The notes: generated by a model not told the origin, from the sequence alone. Counted from the stretch's first letter, positions 9,041-21,338 are shown. The stretch is 64,000 nucleotides of DNA from CAYUST01 sp041908765 (GCA_041908765.1 JAYREU010000009.1:1-64000); one strand, 5' to 3'. Numbers and translations are program-made.

Positions 9041-10555
9041 CTAATACGCTCTCGCGAACAAGACTCTTTGGTTACTTGGTTTGCCAGAGTATACACAAAC
9101 TCCGGATTCCATTGGACTATTGAGTGGGATGCATCTCGTTACACAGTTGCACTCTTGTTTGATCTTTTCTTCTGTCTCGGCAGTGCCATCTCGGTGGGCG
9201 AGGACAAATTTGCCTGCATCGAGCGCTTGCTTGAATTGGTCGTAGGTATCTACTAGTACCGTATTGGATTCTCTCATAGCCAGATTGCGATGCAATAAGT
9301 CTTGTTGCATCTCTTGCAAGGTCTGTAGCACAAAACTAGGCAAATCAGCAATTGCAACTGATTGTTTGGTGCCAGTATCTCTACGTACCACTTCAACTAC
9401 TCCTTGTTCTTTATCTCTCTTGCCGACAGCAATTCTCACGGGGACTCATTTGAGCTCGTATTCGGCATATTTCCATCCTGGCGAATTTTGATCGTCTGCA
9501 TCGACTTTGAGGGTAAGGGGGACGTGATAGGTGAAAGGCTTGTCCAAGGTATACTGCAAGGTCAGAGTTTGTTGCTCAAGTAGTTGCACAGCAGGTGAGA
9601 GATAGTCCATGAGCTCCGTATACTCATCAGGCGTCTTGAAAATAGGTACTATGACTACATGGACAGGGGCAAGTACCGGTGGTAAAATTAAGCCCTTATC
9701 ATCACTATGTGATAAAATCAATCCTCACATCATACGAGTACTTGCTCATCGTGATGTAGCATAAACGTATTGTTCTTCGTTATTTGTATCCTTGAATTTC
9801 ACATCAAACGCTTTGGCAAAATTCTGTCACAGGTGATGAGACGTACATGATTGCAAGGCTTTGCCATCCTGCATATACGCCTCCAGTGTATAGGTATGAT
9901 CTGCTCCCGCAAATTTTTCACTTTCAGATTTTCTCCCCGCTACCGGGTCTATCGCCAAAACGGTCTTGAAAAAAAGCTCATAGACACGTAGCATTTTCAT
10001 AGCTTCTGCCTCGGCCTCTTCATCAGTCGCATGGGCAGTATGTCCCTCTTGCCACAGAAATTCCGCAGTACGCAAAAACATTCTCGTTCTCATCTCCCAT
10101 CTCACTACATTTGCTCGCTGATTGATCAAAATGGGAAGATCGCGATATGAGCTAATTCGCTTCTTGTAGGTATTCCAAATAATTGTCTCTGAGGTAGGAC
10201 GGATAATCAACTCTTCTTCTAGCTTTGCTTCGGGGTCAACGATAACGCCATGTACAGGATCAGCTTTGAGACGGTAGTGGGTGACTACAGCGCACTCTTT
10301 GGCAAACCCATCTACGTGATTTGCTTCCTTGGCCAAGTATGATTTGGGAATAAACAGCGGAAAATATGCATTCTGATGACCCGTTGCCTTGAACATACCG
10401 TCCAATATCTGTTGCATACGTTCCCAGATAGCATAGCCCCAGGGCTTGATCACCATACAGCCACGCACGTCACTATGCTCTGCCAAACCAGCCATCTCGA
10501 CGAGTTGGTTGTATCGCTCAGAAAAGTTTTCTGCTCTGGTAGGTAGTTTAGCCAT
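9041..10555 (-). CDS. proS: Prolyl-tRNA synthetase (short, archaeal/eukaryotic-like type)
   Basis: 504 aa. Lacks the editing insertion of the long bacterial form, so it belongs to the short ProRS type. Motif 1 region GCMVIKPWGYAIWERMQ, motif 2 WEMRTRMFLRTAEFLWQEG and motif 3 region GGLILSHSDDKGLILPP are visible, as is YELKGVPVRIAVGKRD in the anticodon-binding domain. Four UGA-glycine codons join three fragments. The N-terminus MAKLPTRAENFSERYNQ supports the ATG. The leader has three AATTCT repeats and no purine Shine-Dalgarno. Confidence 0.96.
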
Positions 10556-10560
10556 GGTGA

Positions 10561-10585
10561 AGAGAATTTAGAATTTAGAATTTAG
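10561..10585. repeat. Tandem AATTTAG repeat in the proS leader
   Basis: Three tandem copies of a 7-bp unit lie immediately upstream of the proS ATG (AAATTCT repeated on the coding strand). The rest of the 10556-10739 gap holds only AT-rich sequence and a CTAGTTTCTG-like palindromic stretch next to the rpoD stop. No gene is seen there. Confidence 0.6.
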
Positions 10586-10739
10586 ACTCCAGAAAAGACA
10601 TTCATATAGTAAGATCAAGTTCGTATAGACAAGATGGTAGTACTCCACAAGGGAGTAAAGGGGCATATGTAAATTAGGTTTATTACCAACAAGCACAAAT
10701 TCTGGTTTCTAGAATCTGGAATCTAGTTTCTGAACCAAG

Positions 10740-12005
10740 TTATTCCTCATCAAAATCAAACGAAACCTCTTTGTCTTCGACTTCCTCTTCTTCTTCGTAG
10801 ATGACTTTGACAGCTTTTTTCTTCTTTCTCCTTTTGTCACCTAGTGCTTTGTATTTCTCAAAATCATCCTCGAGACCCAGAAGCTTCTGCAAACCTTCAT
10901 GCTCCTTGAGTTTTTGAAGGACCTTTTGCTCGATCTGTCTCACACGTTCTCTCGTTACATTAAATTCTGCACCTACTTGCTCGAGCGTATATTTGGGGCC
11001 ATCAATTCCATATCTCATTTTAATAATCTTTGCTTCTCTTTCATCGAGCATATCCAAAATATATTCAAGGTTCTCTTTGAGGGTCTCTTTTTGGACGTGT
11101 TGATCAGGTCTGAGCGTAGCTTCATCTGCCAATAAATCTCCCAAACTATCTTTGCCATCATCACCAATTTCTGCATCAAGTGACACATTACCGAAAATCA
11201 CTTCTTCCAATTTTTTGATTTTTTTGATAGGAAATCAGAGGTGTTGTGCAACTTCTTTGGAGGTTGCTTCTCTACCTAGTTTTTGAAAGAGTACTTGTGA
11301 AGCCTTGTTGTACGCGTTGATTTCGTCAATCAAATGGACGGGAATACGGACATTCTTGGTCATATCAGCGATCGCTTTGGTGATAGATTGTTTGATCCAC
11401 CAGGTCGCATAGGTGGAGAATTTGAAGTCCTTATCTGGATCAAATTTTTCGATTGCTTTGATGAGTCCTGTATTGCCCTCTTGGATAAGATCCAAAAACG
11501 ACAATCTCGATCCCAAAAACTTCTTGGCAATACTAATGACCAATCTCAAGTTGGATGAGATCAGTTTTTTCCTGGCGAAATCTTCATTTTCGTTGTATCT
11601 GATGGCATAGGCAAGTTCCTTCTCTTCATCTGCACTCAACAAGGGGATCTTGGAGATCTCATTGAAGTAGAGTTTGATGAAGTCGTTGTACTGCTTGTCA
11701 TTGATCGTATGGGTGTTGTCATAGAGGGTGATTTTCCCCAACTTAGTATCTCCCTGTTGTTTCCTGACCTCCTTGACCAAAATGTCCTCAATTGTTTCAA
11801 TTCTTACACTGAGTTTATCAGCTAACTCATAGAATTTTTCAAGTAATTCAACTTGCTTCTCGATATCATTAATTTCGGACAGAATTTCATCTTCAGTAAT
11901 ATATTCTTTTTCTAATCACGCTCTCAGAATCTTTTGGAGTCCAGGCGTCAGATCAGAAATATCATCATATAATTTATCCCAAAGTGCAATTTTAGCTTGC
12001 ATCAT
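10740..12005 (-). CDS. rpoD: RNA polymerase primary sigma factor
   Basis: 421 aa. Directs RNA polymerase to -10/-35 promoters. Region 2 has LISSNLRLVISIAKKF and DLIQEGNTGLIKAIEKF, followed by FKFSTYATWWIKQSI. Region 4 has VGAEFNVTRERVRQIEQK. The N-terminal 85 residues are a shortened region 1 with acidic coiled segments. The C-terminal 45 residues are a charged tail (KRRKKKKAVK, then a run of Glu). Two UGA-glycine codons are used. Starts at 12005 (MMQAK) and 12002 cannot be told apart. Promoters in this window match the housekeeping consensus. Confidence 0.96.
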
Positions 12006-12054
12006 CAGCAACGAACGAGCAAAAAGAATAAAAGCGAACAAGGAACAATACAGA

Positions 12055-15000
12055 CTACTCGACAACCTCCAAAACGATCAACTGATTACCTGCACCAATA
12101 GTGCTTCCCAAAATTTGTCCTGCAACTTGTTTGAGTGCAGCATCATCTGTGCCAGATTGACGTATACCGAGTAATTGACTAAATGCTTTTCTTTCATCAC
12201 TCGTCAGGTCTGCCATATCAGCAGCAACTATGGTAGGTCTTCTTGCAAGATCCAACATCTTCTCTTCTCTAATTTGCACACCCATGATCTCAGCAATATC
12301 CGTGATGAACGTACCATCTTTGATTCTCTGAGTTGCAATATCCACTGCTGCAGTAAACATAGGCGTGTTAGTGCCACCAAAGAATCTCATAATAGCCATT
12401 CTTGCTCTAAATAAGGCGAGTGCATCTCCTTGCATGCCTCCAAAAGTACTATCTGGCATAGTAAATGCATATTTAGCACCGATGTTGTTGGAAGTCACAT
12501 GACGAACATATCCTCTTTGTGCTAATTTAGCAAGCATAGTAAACGCACCATCATCTATAATAGTATTGGTCGTAGTATCGATCTTACCGAAGAATCTATC
12601 GAACAAGGTATTGTTTCATGCCCCTTGCACTACTGTACCAATATTGGGATCAATCACAATATACTTAATCTTTTTGTCTTTCAATCTCAAGTATGATTTG
12701 CACGGATCATTATCTGAGAACAAGAGCCACAGTCCTCCAAGCATATTATCAGCAGAGACATTGGTCTGATCTTTGACAAAGTATCTAGCATAGGTACCTG
12801 CAATATAGACACCCTCATCTTCTTTTCTGGTATTGATAGTATCCAAGAATGCATTGTAATGCGGGAATTGTAGCGCAAAGACATCATCTGCTCCAAATCT
12901 ATTGGTAGAAGGAGTCAAACGATTGAGGGATTCATCAAACTGTTCTACTCTTCCATTATTGGTCTTGTACCAAATAAATGCACCACCACCTCACTGGGAA
13001 GCTATTCTTGCCAAGTTCAATACCATTTGCAGCATACCGAAGGCAAAGAAGCCCAGTATCAAGAACGTAGCCAACAGTCTATTATTCTGATCACGATCCG
13101 TCAATAAGGTATATATAAAGAAAATGAACGACAAGATTGTCCAGATGATGATACCAATTGCATACCACAAAATACCACCACCTACAAACGTCCACAACAA
13201 CCAACCACACAATGTCACCACGCTGATACCGGTAAGTTGGTGATTACGTGTCGCAATACCATATCCTGCTCCAATCACTACGAAAAGTATCAATATAATC
13301 CACATGATACCAATGTCTGTATAGTAACTACTGAGGTTTTGGAGTGACCAGTTGAAACTAATATTGAACACATTCAAATATTTATATGGAACGAAAACAT
13401 GATTGATGCCATCATAGGAGACTACCTTAATAGTATTATCTTGCATAAAACTATCTACTGCATTGAACTCTGCCGCGTATGTAATACGTAGTTGCGCAGG
13501 ATTGCCTCATGATTTAGCAGCTTGGGCCAAGGTAGCAAACTCTTCACTAATCGGTGAATCACTCGGGATTTCTTTGCTGAGTGTGTCAAACGTTTCTGGG
13601 GTAAGTGCTTTCCATGATGTCTCATAGGTACACAATGCTACTGCATCTTTGACATTCCAATCGAATGGATTGAATCCGTGACACCCAGGACTCATCAATT
13701 GTCCTCGCCATACGTCTATGAATGGTTTGATTCCTCTTTGTTGATCATTGGTGCCTCATTTCCAACCATACCCAATATATCTTCCCACATCTTCAGAGTA
13801 TCCATCACCACCTTCTTCTTGTGATTTGATAGTTGTATAGAGCGCCTCTGCGTCGGCTAGTCCAAGTGTGCTCAATGAACAATCAGTCACAGGTGCGATT
13901 ACACTGTCTGTCTGAGCATACAGTGGTATCTGTCTATGAGTCGGGAGTGATGACTGAACAGGTGCTTTACTAAACAAGATATTCTTGATAACGGATCATA
14001 CGGAAAATCAATCAGCATAGACCAACGTATGTGCAACGACATATGGTCATTTGATGACGACAATGGAGATAATAAACGTCCCCGCCCACAACAAGAAATA
14101 TTGTCCTACATGGAGCAACTTCCTGAGCCATGCACGACCTACATCAGCAATAAATACTCCTCCACCCAATGCGAGTGCCCATTTACCCAATGCAGGGGCA
14201 ATATATGCATCGATTCCTGAAAACTTCATTGCGCTGAGTGCTCCGATAATTGCCAACATCACGCCAATTACCCCCAAGATTCCAAACCAAATCCATCGCA
14301 AGAAGAGACCAAAATTGACCACATCAAACATCGCAGTTGGTTTCGCCAATGCAGCAATTGCATAAAAGAATCCAGATAATACTATGACCATGACAAGATC
14401 ACGATGTACGCGTTTGTAGTTTTCATCCTTTGCATGTTGTGCTAACGCACGTAAGAAATAGAATCAACTATACATTGCCAAAATAATCAACGCCATTACT
14501 CCCAGATCAGTTTTGTTGTCGATGAAGACAAGGAACGCTCCCATGCCACTCATCAACCAAAGCAAAAGCATAAACCATCACATACCCAATACATACAAAC
14601 GTGCATCACGATTGATCACACGCATCGTATGTCCTAGATATCAAATCACTTCTGAAATCAATCCCAAACCAAACAGTAATACGAAAATACCACTCCAGAA
14701 ATTCATTTCAATAGCTACCGTATCTGGCGAAATACCAAAGAATGATCCAAACGGTTGTACCAATGAAAACCAAAATGTTATATATATGTACCACAAATGT
14801 GGCGTAACTGCCATATTTATCTCATTCCAATAGTAGCCATTATGCGCAGCCCACATCTTGGGGAAGAACATATACGCATGGTTTGCATCCCACGCAGTAG
14901 GATAGGGAATATAGGCAAGCATAAATCCAAGGTCCAAGTAGACAATAGAAAGTAAGATCATCAAGAAGATCAAAAACTCTGCCCAGAAGCTCGTAGACAA

Positions 15001-15786
15001 CAACTCCTCTACTCATCGGTCACCAGACTTAGATGAAAACTGTCGATAGGTAGTGATCAAGGCTATTGCTATTGCAGCAGTCACATATGTCCAAATAACC
15101 ACCTGACCTATCGCCCAAGATTGGACTGCAAAAGCCACGAATGGTAGTGCAAAAAAGATATACCATACATGATGCATTGCTCACTGCATCACATGCAATG
15201 ATTGTTCAACAATTGCCCAGTCATCTTGCCAGTTTCTTGCTCGGAGAAGTTTGATAAGAATGGGAACAATGAAGATCAACCAAGTCAACACAGGATGGAA
15301 TATATTGAGGAGTACCAACACATAGGTAACCACCAAGAAAGCTGCTAATCCTAATCCCAGATTAATCAATACATCGAAAATAGCGGTAGTCCCCAAACGG
15401 AGAAACTTCTCCTTGAGATAGGTACCTGTCATATAGAATCCAACTAGCGTGTAGATAGCTATACCAAACAACAAGATAGTGTTGATGAGAAATTTTATTG
15501 TACCACCTAGCAACTCCGCCCTCATAATAATGTAGGTCAGTCCAAACAGAAAGAGATTGATGAGTAACGCTACGACTAGTGTCCAAAAGTTTTTTTTCTT
15601 GCTAAACATCAAATATGCTGTCGGAATCATACCAAATATGAGAGCACTCAAAATCGTTTTCCCATTTTGTCGTCCTTTGAGCATTCACTCATAGTACCCA
15701 TGATATGCCATATACTCATTGAAAAATGAGAATCCAACATACCCCAACACCACTAGTGCCAGCACCAAAAATACTTTTTTAATCAT
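12055..15786 (-). CDS. Large polytopic membrane protein, possible GT-C-type glycosyltransferase
   Basis: 1243 aa, assembled from nine fragments by about 13 UGA-glycine codons. The N-terminal third (from MIKKVFLVLALVVLGYVGF) and middle carry many transmembrane helices. A loop with PYPTAWDANHAYMFF follows the first helix bundle. The C-terminal 350 residues (KIKYIVIDPNIGTVV, YIAGTYARYF) look soluble and probably lie outside the cell. Several membrane segments followed by a large exported domain suits GT-C enzymes such as STT3-like transferases, but no catalytic DxD is certain. It is 45 bp downstream of secD, same strand. Confidence 0.6.
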
Positions 15787-15831
15787 CGTGAACGATATAT
15801 CAAAAGGGTAAAAATCAAATGACAATTGGAC

Positions 15832-17538
15832 CTATTCCTTTCCTTCGTAGACAAATAATAGAAACTTCTTGGTCAAAGGCATGATGACAAAGAGCGTCAA
15901 TATATTATTAACCATCAACATCGTACCAAATCCTTTGAACGCATTGGTGCCCATGAAGAACAACAACATCGCGATCATGAAGGTCGTCATGTTCCCATCA
16001 ATAATAGCTCACTTGCTTCTTTGGTATCCATCTGTAATTGCATTGTACCGTGATTTATGTTCAGCACGTTCTTCCTTGAGTCTTTCAAAGATCAGTACAT
16101 TCGCATCCACACCCATACCTATACTCAACAAAATAGCAGCAATACCACTCAATGAAAGAGCATATCACACTAACTTGATAATAGCAAACTGTACCAAGAG
16201 ATAACTTACCAATGTCCAAAGAGCAATACCTCACCATTTCCGTCAATACATATATATCATAATACAAGCTATGACAACGAATCCTACCAATCAAGCAATC
16301 AAAGCGCCTTGCTCAGCAGTTGCTCCTAACGAAGGAGAGACTTTCTCTTCGTGCGAAAGAATCAAAGGTGCAGGTAGTGCTCACTCATTGAGATTCTCCA
16401 CCAATGCTTTTACAGAAATCATATCAAACTGCCCATCAATTTGTGCGCTACCACCACAGATCTGTTCTCTGATGACGGGAGCAGTCACTAATTCACCTCC
16501 GACAAAAATTGCTAACTGTTTACCAACAATTGCTGTAGTAATATTACAAAATACTTCCTTACCTCCATCATCGAAGTTGATAACTGCTACAGGCTGACCT
16601 GTAGGAGATTGACTGACATTAGCAAATTTAAAGTTTGCACCATTGAGAATTTTTTTTGTTTTGGGATCTTGTGCAGTCACCCACAAAGGTTTGTAGGTCA
16701 CTAAAATATCTTCAATGTCATAATATACTTTTGATGATTTGGTTCATGAGAGGTCAGTAGACTCCACAGTACGCATACCATTGAATTTGCTGATTACCCA
16801 ACCATCAAGTAAGGTCTCCTGAGGTTGACCATCAACCAACGTCAAACCTGTACCATAGACTCATTCTAGCAAAGTCGCCGTCACCGTGCCGGTAGGAAGA
16901 GTAGCAAAACGCGAGAGATCTTTTTGATGCATCGCAGGCAAGGTCTCAGCAGTAGCACCGGTGAAATGATTGTAAAAAATATTGTCAGATGCTTTGGTGT
17001 TCGCCAACCCTGCAAATAATGCTGGTGTTTGAACTGCTTGTTTGAGTAAGTCCTCAGCCATGAGTTGTCTAGTAGCACGTTGTTCTGTACCATCTCCTAC
17101 ATACGGCAGTTTGAATTCAAGCTCTACTGTCTTACCAATAATTTCTTTAGCTTCATCTAGATTACTAATACCTCCAATCTCTACAATGACATATTCACCG
17201 TCACTCAATGACTGAATATAACTTGTGTAATCACTTACTCCGAGTTTGGAAATTCTCCCATCAATATTTTGGAGAATAATATCTTTGACTCACTTGGTGA
17301 TCTGAGCAAATTCTTGGGGATTGGTATATACTTCTTTGTACTTGGATAAATCCATCTTGTACGAAAGTCTCACACCTCCCGCAATATCCATTCCTTTTTT
17401 GAAATGACTTATCCCTTGGGAAGTAAGTATCCGACTACTCTTTCACGTACTCGGATCAAAAGAATTTCACACAAAGAAGACAATACATAAACAAATGGCC
17501 ATCAATAATCGATAGCCTCCCATAGCAACTTTTTTCAT
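15832..17538 (-). CDS. secD: Protein-export membrane protein SecD
   Basis: 568 aa. The N-terminal membrane helix is followed by the P1 region (GISHFKKGMDIAGGVRLSYK). After the large periplasmic-type domain comes the RND-like membrane domain with SIGMGVDANVLIFERLKEE, the hallmark SecD/SecF motif. About 11 UGA-glycine codons are used. GAGGTGG just upstream of ATG is a good ribosome binding site. SecD drives late steps of Sec export using the proton gradient. A separate secF is not next to it in this window; the next gene downstream is a different membrane protein. Confidence 0.95.
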
Positions 17539-17571
17539 TACCACCTCACACAAAAAAATAAAGAAGAAATA

Positions 17572-17799
17572 TTATTCTTGGGGATCATCCAGGAACTTAT
17601 TGAGCAACCTAAATGGTTGCATGACATAATTCTGTAGTAGGTCATACTTTTTTCTGACATCACGAGCCATAGCACTAATTGAGAAAAGAATAGAGATCAT
17701 CAAAATCCCTATCACCATACCCAAAATCACACACAGTGCCCCACCAATAAGCAAGATTCCATGAGCAATCGCATAGACTGTTTCCATATGGTCGTGCAT
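17572..17799 (-). CDS. Small membrane protein
   Basis: 75 aa ending in TAA. Residues about 10-42 are hydrophobic (ILLIGGALCVILGMVIGILMISILF is one long segment), followed by a soluble helical tail with KKYDLLQNYVMQPFRLL. It lies 33 bp upstream of secD on the same strand and is likely co-transcribed. No family is recognised. A start at Met5 is possible. No ribosome binding site is evident. Confidence 0.55.
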   Translation of the reverse strand: MHDHMETVYAIAHGILLIGGALCVILGMVIGILMISILFSISAMARDVRKKYDLLQNYVMQPFRLLNKFLDDPQE

Positions 17800-17882
17800 A
17801 AATCATAAAAAAGTCGACTGATACTACCTATTTTGCTAGGCAATGCAAGTCCACAACATCTCTTGTACGTGATGATGTGGGC

Positions 17883-19379
17883 TTATTTATCTGTAGGAAA
17901 GGTAAGTGTTTGTTTTTGGAAATGCGGGGCACTTCATCCAAAGAGCGCTTTGGATCGTCGCATCTTTGCTTGCTTCTCATCACCGAGATCCTTCGCAAGA
18001 CTTGCTAAAGTTTGGAAGAGTCGCGGTTGTGGGTATCGTCTTACCAGTTGTTGGAGTGAGTTGTATGCCTTCTCTTGATACCCATGTGCCAAAAACATTC
18101 CTGCTTTGCCATACAAACATACATAGCCATACTGTTCACCTATACTCTCTTTACAACGACCCAAAAATAAAAGAATAGTATGGTATCATTCCGTAAAGAG
18201 ACTCATTGGCTGTTGCATTCTAATCGGTTTGAAAAACACGAGATCAAACACCGTATAAAAATCATGCACTGTCAATCATGATTGAGTTGCGAGTTCCTCA
18301 GCCTGAGCGAGAAAACGATCGGTATCAACGGTTTCTTCATACAATAACAAAAGATATCTCATTACATCCTGAGTAAACTCTGGATCTGTGACTTGTGAAA
18401 ATAGTGCTATACTCTGAGGAAGATTACCTGCGGAGCGGGTCGCAACTGCTTCCAAGAAAAAGTAACGCTGTTGGTTATCTGGATCAAGTTGTTTGAGTTG
18501 TTGGAGTGCGATGATTGCTGTTGGCCAGTCCATCAAATGCATACTCGCATACGCTAGGAGTTGTCGTGGAAGAATATATTGGGGGTCAATTTTGCTGATG
18601 CGTTGTGCAACAACACGAACGGGTTGGTAATAGCCTTCCTTGAATAATTCAAGGGCGATCAGTCCATCAAAATAATATGCCGGTGGATCTTTGTATCAAC
18701 TCATCGTAGCATTGATATGTTCTACGGTTTTTTTCCACGGGAGATATTCTCACGTAAGGAGGTCGGTAAAGTATTGAAAGTGATTGGTATCTCCTTTGGT
18801 GAAAGCGACAAGACTATCATAGTAGTTACTTTGCTCTGGGGTCAAGGCGCCATCACGTGCAAAATCATGGACGAACTTTTTGATACGCGCAAGATTTTTG
18901 ACATGAAGTTCAATGGCATTGAATAAGGTATATACGAAATCAGTAGGACGAATATACGTGAGTAACTTTCCTTGCGTTTGTAAGGTAACCATCGAAGCAA
19001 ATGCCCCAGAGAAATCATGGACCGCCAATGCGGCATGAATAACATAGGGTAACAGTTCTTGTCCAGTTTGTTGGTTAGCAAGTTCTTTGAGTACGCGGTA
19101 TTGGGTCAACATATCATCTTGGTCAGCAGCCTGACGATACAAGGTAGCTAAGTCGGTAGCTTCAGGAATTTCTGGCAATGCATTCTCTCCAAGTTCTTCA
19201 ACAAGTCCTGCAGTCAAGAGTAGGGAATCCGGAGCCATTTTCTCTCGTGTCTCCTCTACACTTCAGGTAATCGTATTTCCACTAAGTGGATCCAACTGTC
19301 CAGATTTTCGGACAATTCAAGAAGCAAGAACGATGATAATCGCTCCTGCTACACTCCAAAAAACTTTATTTGTTATCAT
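17883..19379 (-). CDS. TPR-like repeat protein with N-terminal membrane anchor
   Basis: 498 aa with seven UGA-glycine codons. Residues 6-22 form one transmembrane or signal-anchor helix (FWSVAGAIIIVLASGIV). The rest is helical. It contains tetratricopeptide-like pairs such as WPTAIIALQQLKQLDPDNQ, NLPQSIALFSQV and LASLAKDLGDEKQAKM. TPR domains mediate protein-protein contacts. The start codon overlaps the tsaD stop by 14 bp, so the two genes are co-translated. The role is unknown, perhaps envelope assembly given the anchor and the secD neighbourhood. Confidence 0.75.
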
Positions 19380-20478
19380 CTCTCGCCTGTTCACTAAAAC
19401 GGTCTAGCTGGTGGGACAACACTCCACACGCGCCGATCATGGCAGCATTATCTGTACAATACACAAACTGCTTGGGAAACAAGATATGCATAGCGGTTTG
19501 GTGATCTAATTCAAGGTGTTGTTGTACTACTTCACGTAGTCTGTGATTTGCCGAAACTCCTCACACGATCCACACTGATTGCGCATGCTGTTTGGTAGCA
19601 TAGTATACCACCTTGCTCGCCAAAGCTTCGACAACGGCTTCTTGGAAACCGAAAGCTATGTCTGCTCTATCTGCATCCGTGAGCGGTCCATGCGCTGTTA
19701 CTCGGTGCTGAATACGTTGTTGCACTTGTCCTTTGATACCAGAGAAACTAAACAGTCACTCCTCGTCATGCTGAGCACGAACACGAAATTCTCGTTGAGG
19801 ATTTTCTTTTCACAAGAGAGCTTGCTGGCCTATTCGTGCGCCTCCAGGATAGGGTCCGTCGAGCATTCTTGCTACTTTGTCGAAGACCTCGCCTGCTGCA
19901 TCGTCCATCGTCTGGGCAAGTTTAGTTACCGTGAACGGTCCTACCTGACGTGTAGATCAGACCGGGAGATGTCCTCTTTTGTGTCGTTGCAGATCATCAT
20001 TTTTTGTTTGTGGTGTGGTGGCAATATCGGTGATCAGATAGATATCGTTGTGGCCACCGCTCACCGTCAGGCAAATGGCTGGTAGTTTGAGCTCATTAAT
20101 ATTTCTTTCGAGCAGGACTGAAAACACATGTCACATAATATGGTCAACTTCGATCACGGGCAACTTGTAAATCGCGCCCAGTGTATACGCAGCCGTGATA
20201 CCGACGACCAATGCACCTGGCAGTCAGGGAGCTGCAGTCACACTAATTGCATCAAGCGACGCAAAAAAATCTTTGTCACCCAACGATGCAAGCAACGGTA
20301 CAATTTTCTCCGCATGTGATCTATACGCAAGCTCCGGTACCACACCGCCATACTGCTGATGCAACTCTATTTGTGAAAAACTCTTCAATTGTTCTACCAC
20401 AAAATTTCATGCTTCTGCACACACGATACTGACTGAGGTATCATCACAGCTGGTTTCTATTGCCAACGTACGAAACAT
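19366..20478 (-). CDS. tsaD: tRNA N6-adenosine threonylcarbamoyltransferase TsaD
   Basis: 370 aa. Transfers threonylcarbamoyl to A37 of ANN-decoding tRNAs. It starts MFRTLAIETSCDDTSVSIV, the family N-terminus. The metal-binding HxxGH is seen as VDHIMGHVFS, and the ASKHA nucleotide-binding glycine motifs as LTVSGGHND and IVGGVSANHRL. Six UGA-glycine codons are used, one in IVGGVSAN and one in APGLPGAL. It lies two bases downstream of a small membrane protein gene and overlaps the TPR-like gene. Confidence 0.95.
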
Positions 20479-20480
20479 GC

Positions 20481-20741
20481 CTACTCTTTGAACATAAAAT
20501 AGAGCAGAAATAACGGAAAGACCACTACACGTATGATTGAAGGTTTCGTCCACAAAAATGCAGGATAATCCCTCAAGAGAAACGTCAAAAATTCATGGAA
20601 TCTATTGGACTCCTTGTGTGTATCTCGTGGGTACTTGCACATATCGCGCAATAGGAGGAGGAGACCCATAGCGTGTGAACATATAAAGAATGTCGTGTAT
20701 ATACGAGAATAAAGCGAAAAAACAAGGTAGTTTACTAGCAT
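20481..20741 (-). CDS. Small membrane protein upstream of tsaD
   Basis: 86 aa ending in TAG, two bases before the tsaD start. Hydrophobic segments sit at about 4-32 and 67-84, separated by a charged loop (RDMCKYPRDTHKESNRFHEF), giving a likely two-helix hairpin. No family is recognised. Tight spacing with tsaD and co-orientation support it; the lack of a ribosome binding site weakens it. Confidence 0.5.
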   Translation of the reverse strand: MLVNYLVFSLYSRIYTTFFICSHAMGLLLLLRDMCKYPRDTHKESNRFHEFLTFLLRDYPAFLWTKPSIIRVVVFPLFLLYFMFKE

Positions 20742-20770
20742 GACAAAAGAAAAAAGTATAATATTATATA

Positions 20771-20800
20771 TTGCTTTTCTATTGATAATATGTATAGAAT
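20771..20800 (+). promoter_or_regulatory. Promoter of the first alpha-CTD-family operon
   Basis: TTGCTT (20771-20776), a 16-bp spacer ending TATG, then TATAGAAT. The same layout (TTGCTA, 16 bp ending ATATG, TATAAAAT) precedes the paralogue at 22551. Both are followed by a shared leader, ATTCGTGAACTTTAAAAT, before the start codon. Conservation between the two copies supports function. Confidence 0.75.
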
Positions 20801-20828
20801 GTCATTCGTGAACTTTAAAATAAATAAT

Positions 20829-21338
20829 ATGACAAATACACAACGTTATGTGCACTACTTTGACCTTCTGTGGAAGAAAATACTTTTTGAAACTTGTAAT
20901 GCTGGTGATGCAAGCCTAATAGATGATTTCATATTCAAAAAAGAGGAAAATTTCCCTATAGAGACGATCGTCGAAATAGGTGGTATGGCGTATCGTAAGG
21001 GAAATAGCTATTTCGAGTTGAGAGCAAAGGTACTCCATTCGAGGATCCAAGAGCTCTCGAGTAACCAAAAAATGAGTATCCCAGAAAGGAAAGAAAAATA
21101 TTTTTCAATTATCTGGAAAGAACTTATATCTACAAGCACTAGCTCTCTTCATGATTTCTTGTTCAAAAGACCCAGCTATCCATTTCCGATGAGTGAGCTG
21201 GAAAGAATAAGCAATATTGCCTTTTCAGAAAAACAGGCAAACAACGAGAAAGAAAAGCTACTTGCAATTCTCTTGCGACAACGTACCTTGGAACTCGTCA
21301 TGGGAACGAGAGAATACATGAAGCAACATAAATCATAA
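20829..21338 (+). CDS. Paralogue 1 of a repeat-containing family (lacks the alpha-CTD-like domain)
   Basis: 169 aa. An upstream ATG at 20790 lies inside the promoter/leader that is conserved with the 22551 gene, so I chose the ATG at 20829 (MTNTQRYVHYFDLLW). It contains two copies of a roughly 75-residue helical repeat, each beginning YFDLLWKKI or YFSIIWKEL and ending RIQELSS or RTLELVMG. It corresponds to the N-terminal half of the two 347-aa paralogues downstream and stops before their C-terminal domains. No UGA codon is used. No known family is recognised. Confidence 0.75.
   Translation: MTNTQRYVHYFDLLWKKILFETCNAGDASLIDDFIFKKEENFPIETIVEIGGMAYRKGNSYFELRAKVLHSRIQELSSNQKMSIPERKEKYFSIIWKELISTSTSSLHDFLFKRPSYPFPMSELERISNIAFSEKQANNEKEKLLAILLRQRTLELVMGTREYMKQHKS

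Noticed and set aside
10690..10739. CTAGTTTCTG/CTGGTTTCTAG stretches after rpoD and near the elp3 stop
   Set aside because: They look like short low-complexity palindromic filler found downstream of both genes; too short and variable to call a repeat family here.
14051..14365. Plus-strand frames inside the giant membrane protein gene
   Set aside because: They are antisense shadows of a gene with strong hydrophobic and codon signal on the minus strand.
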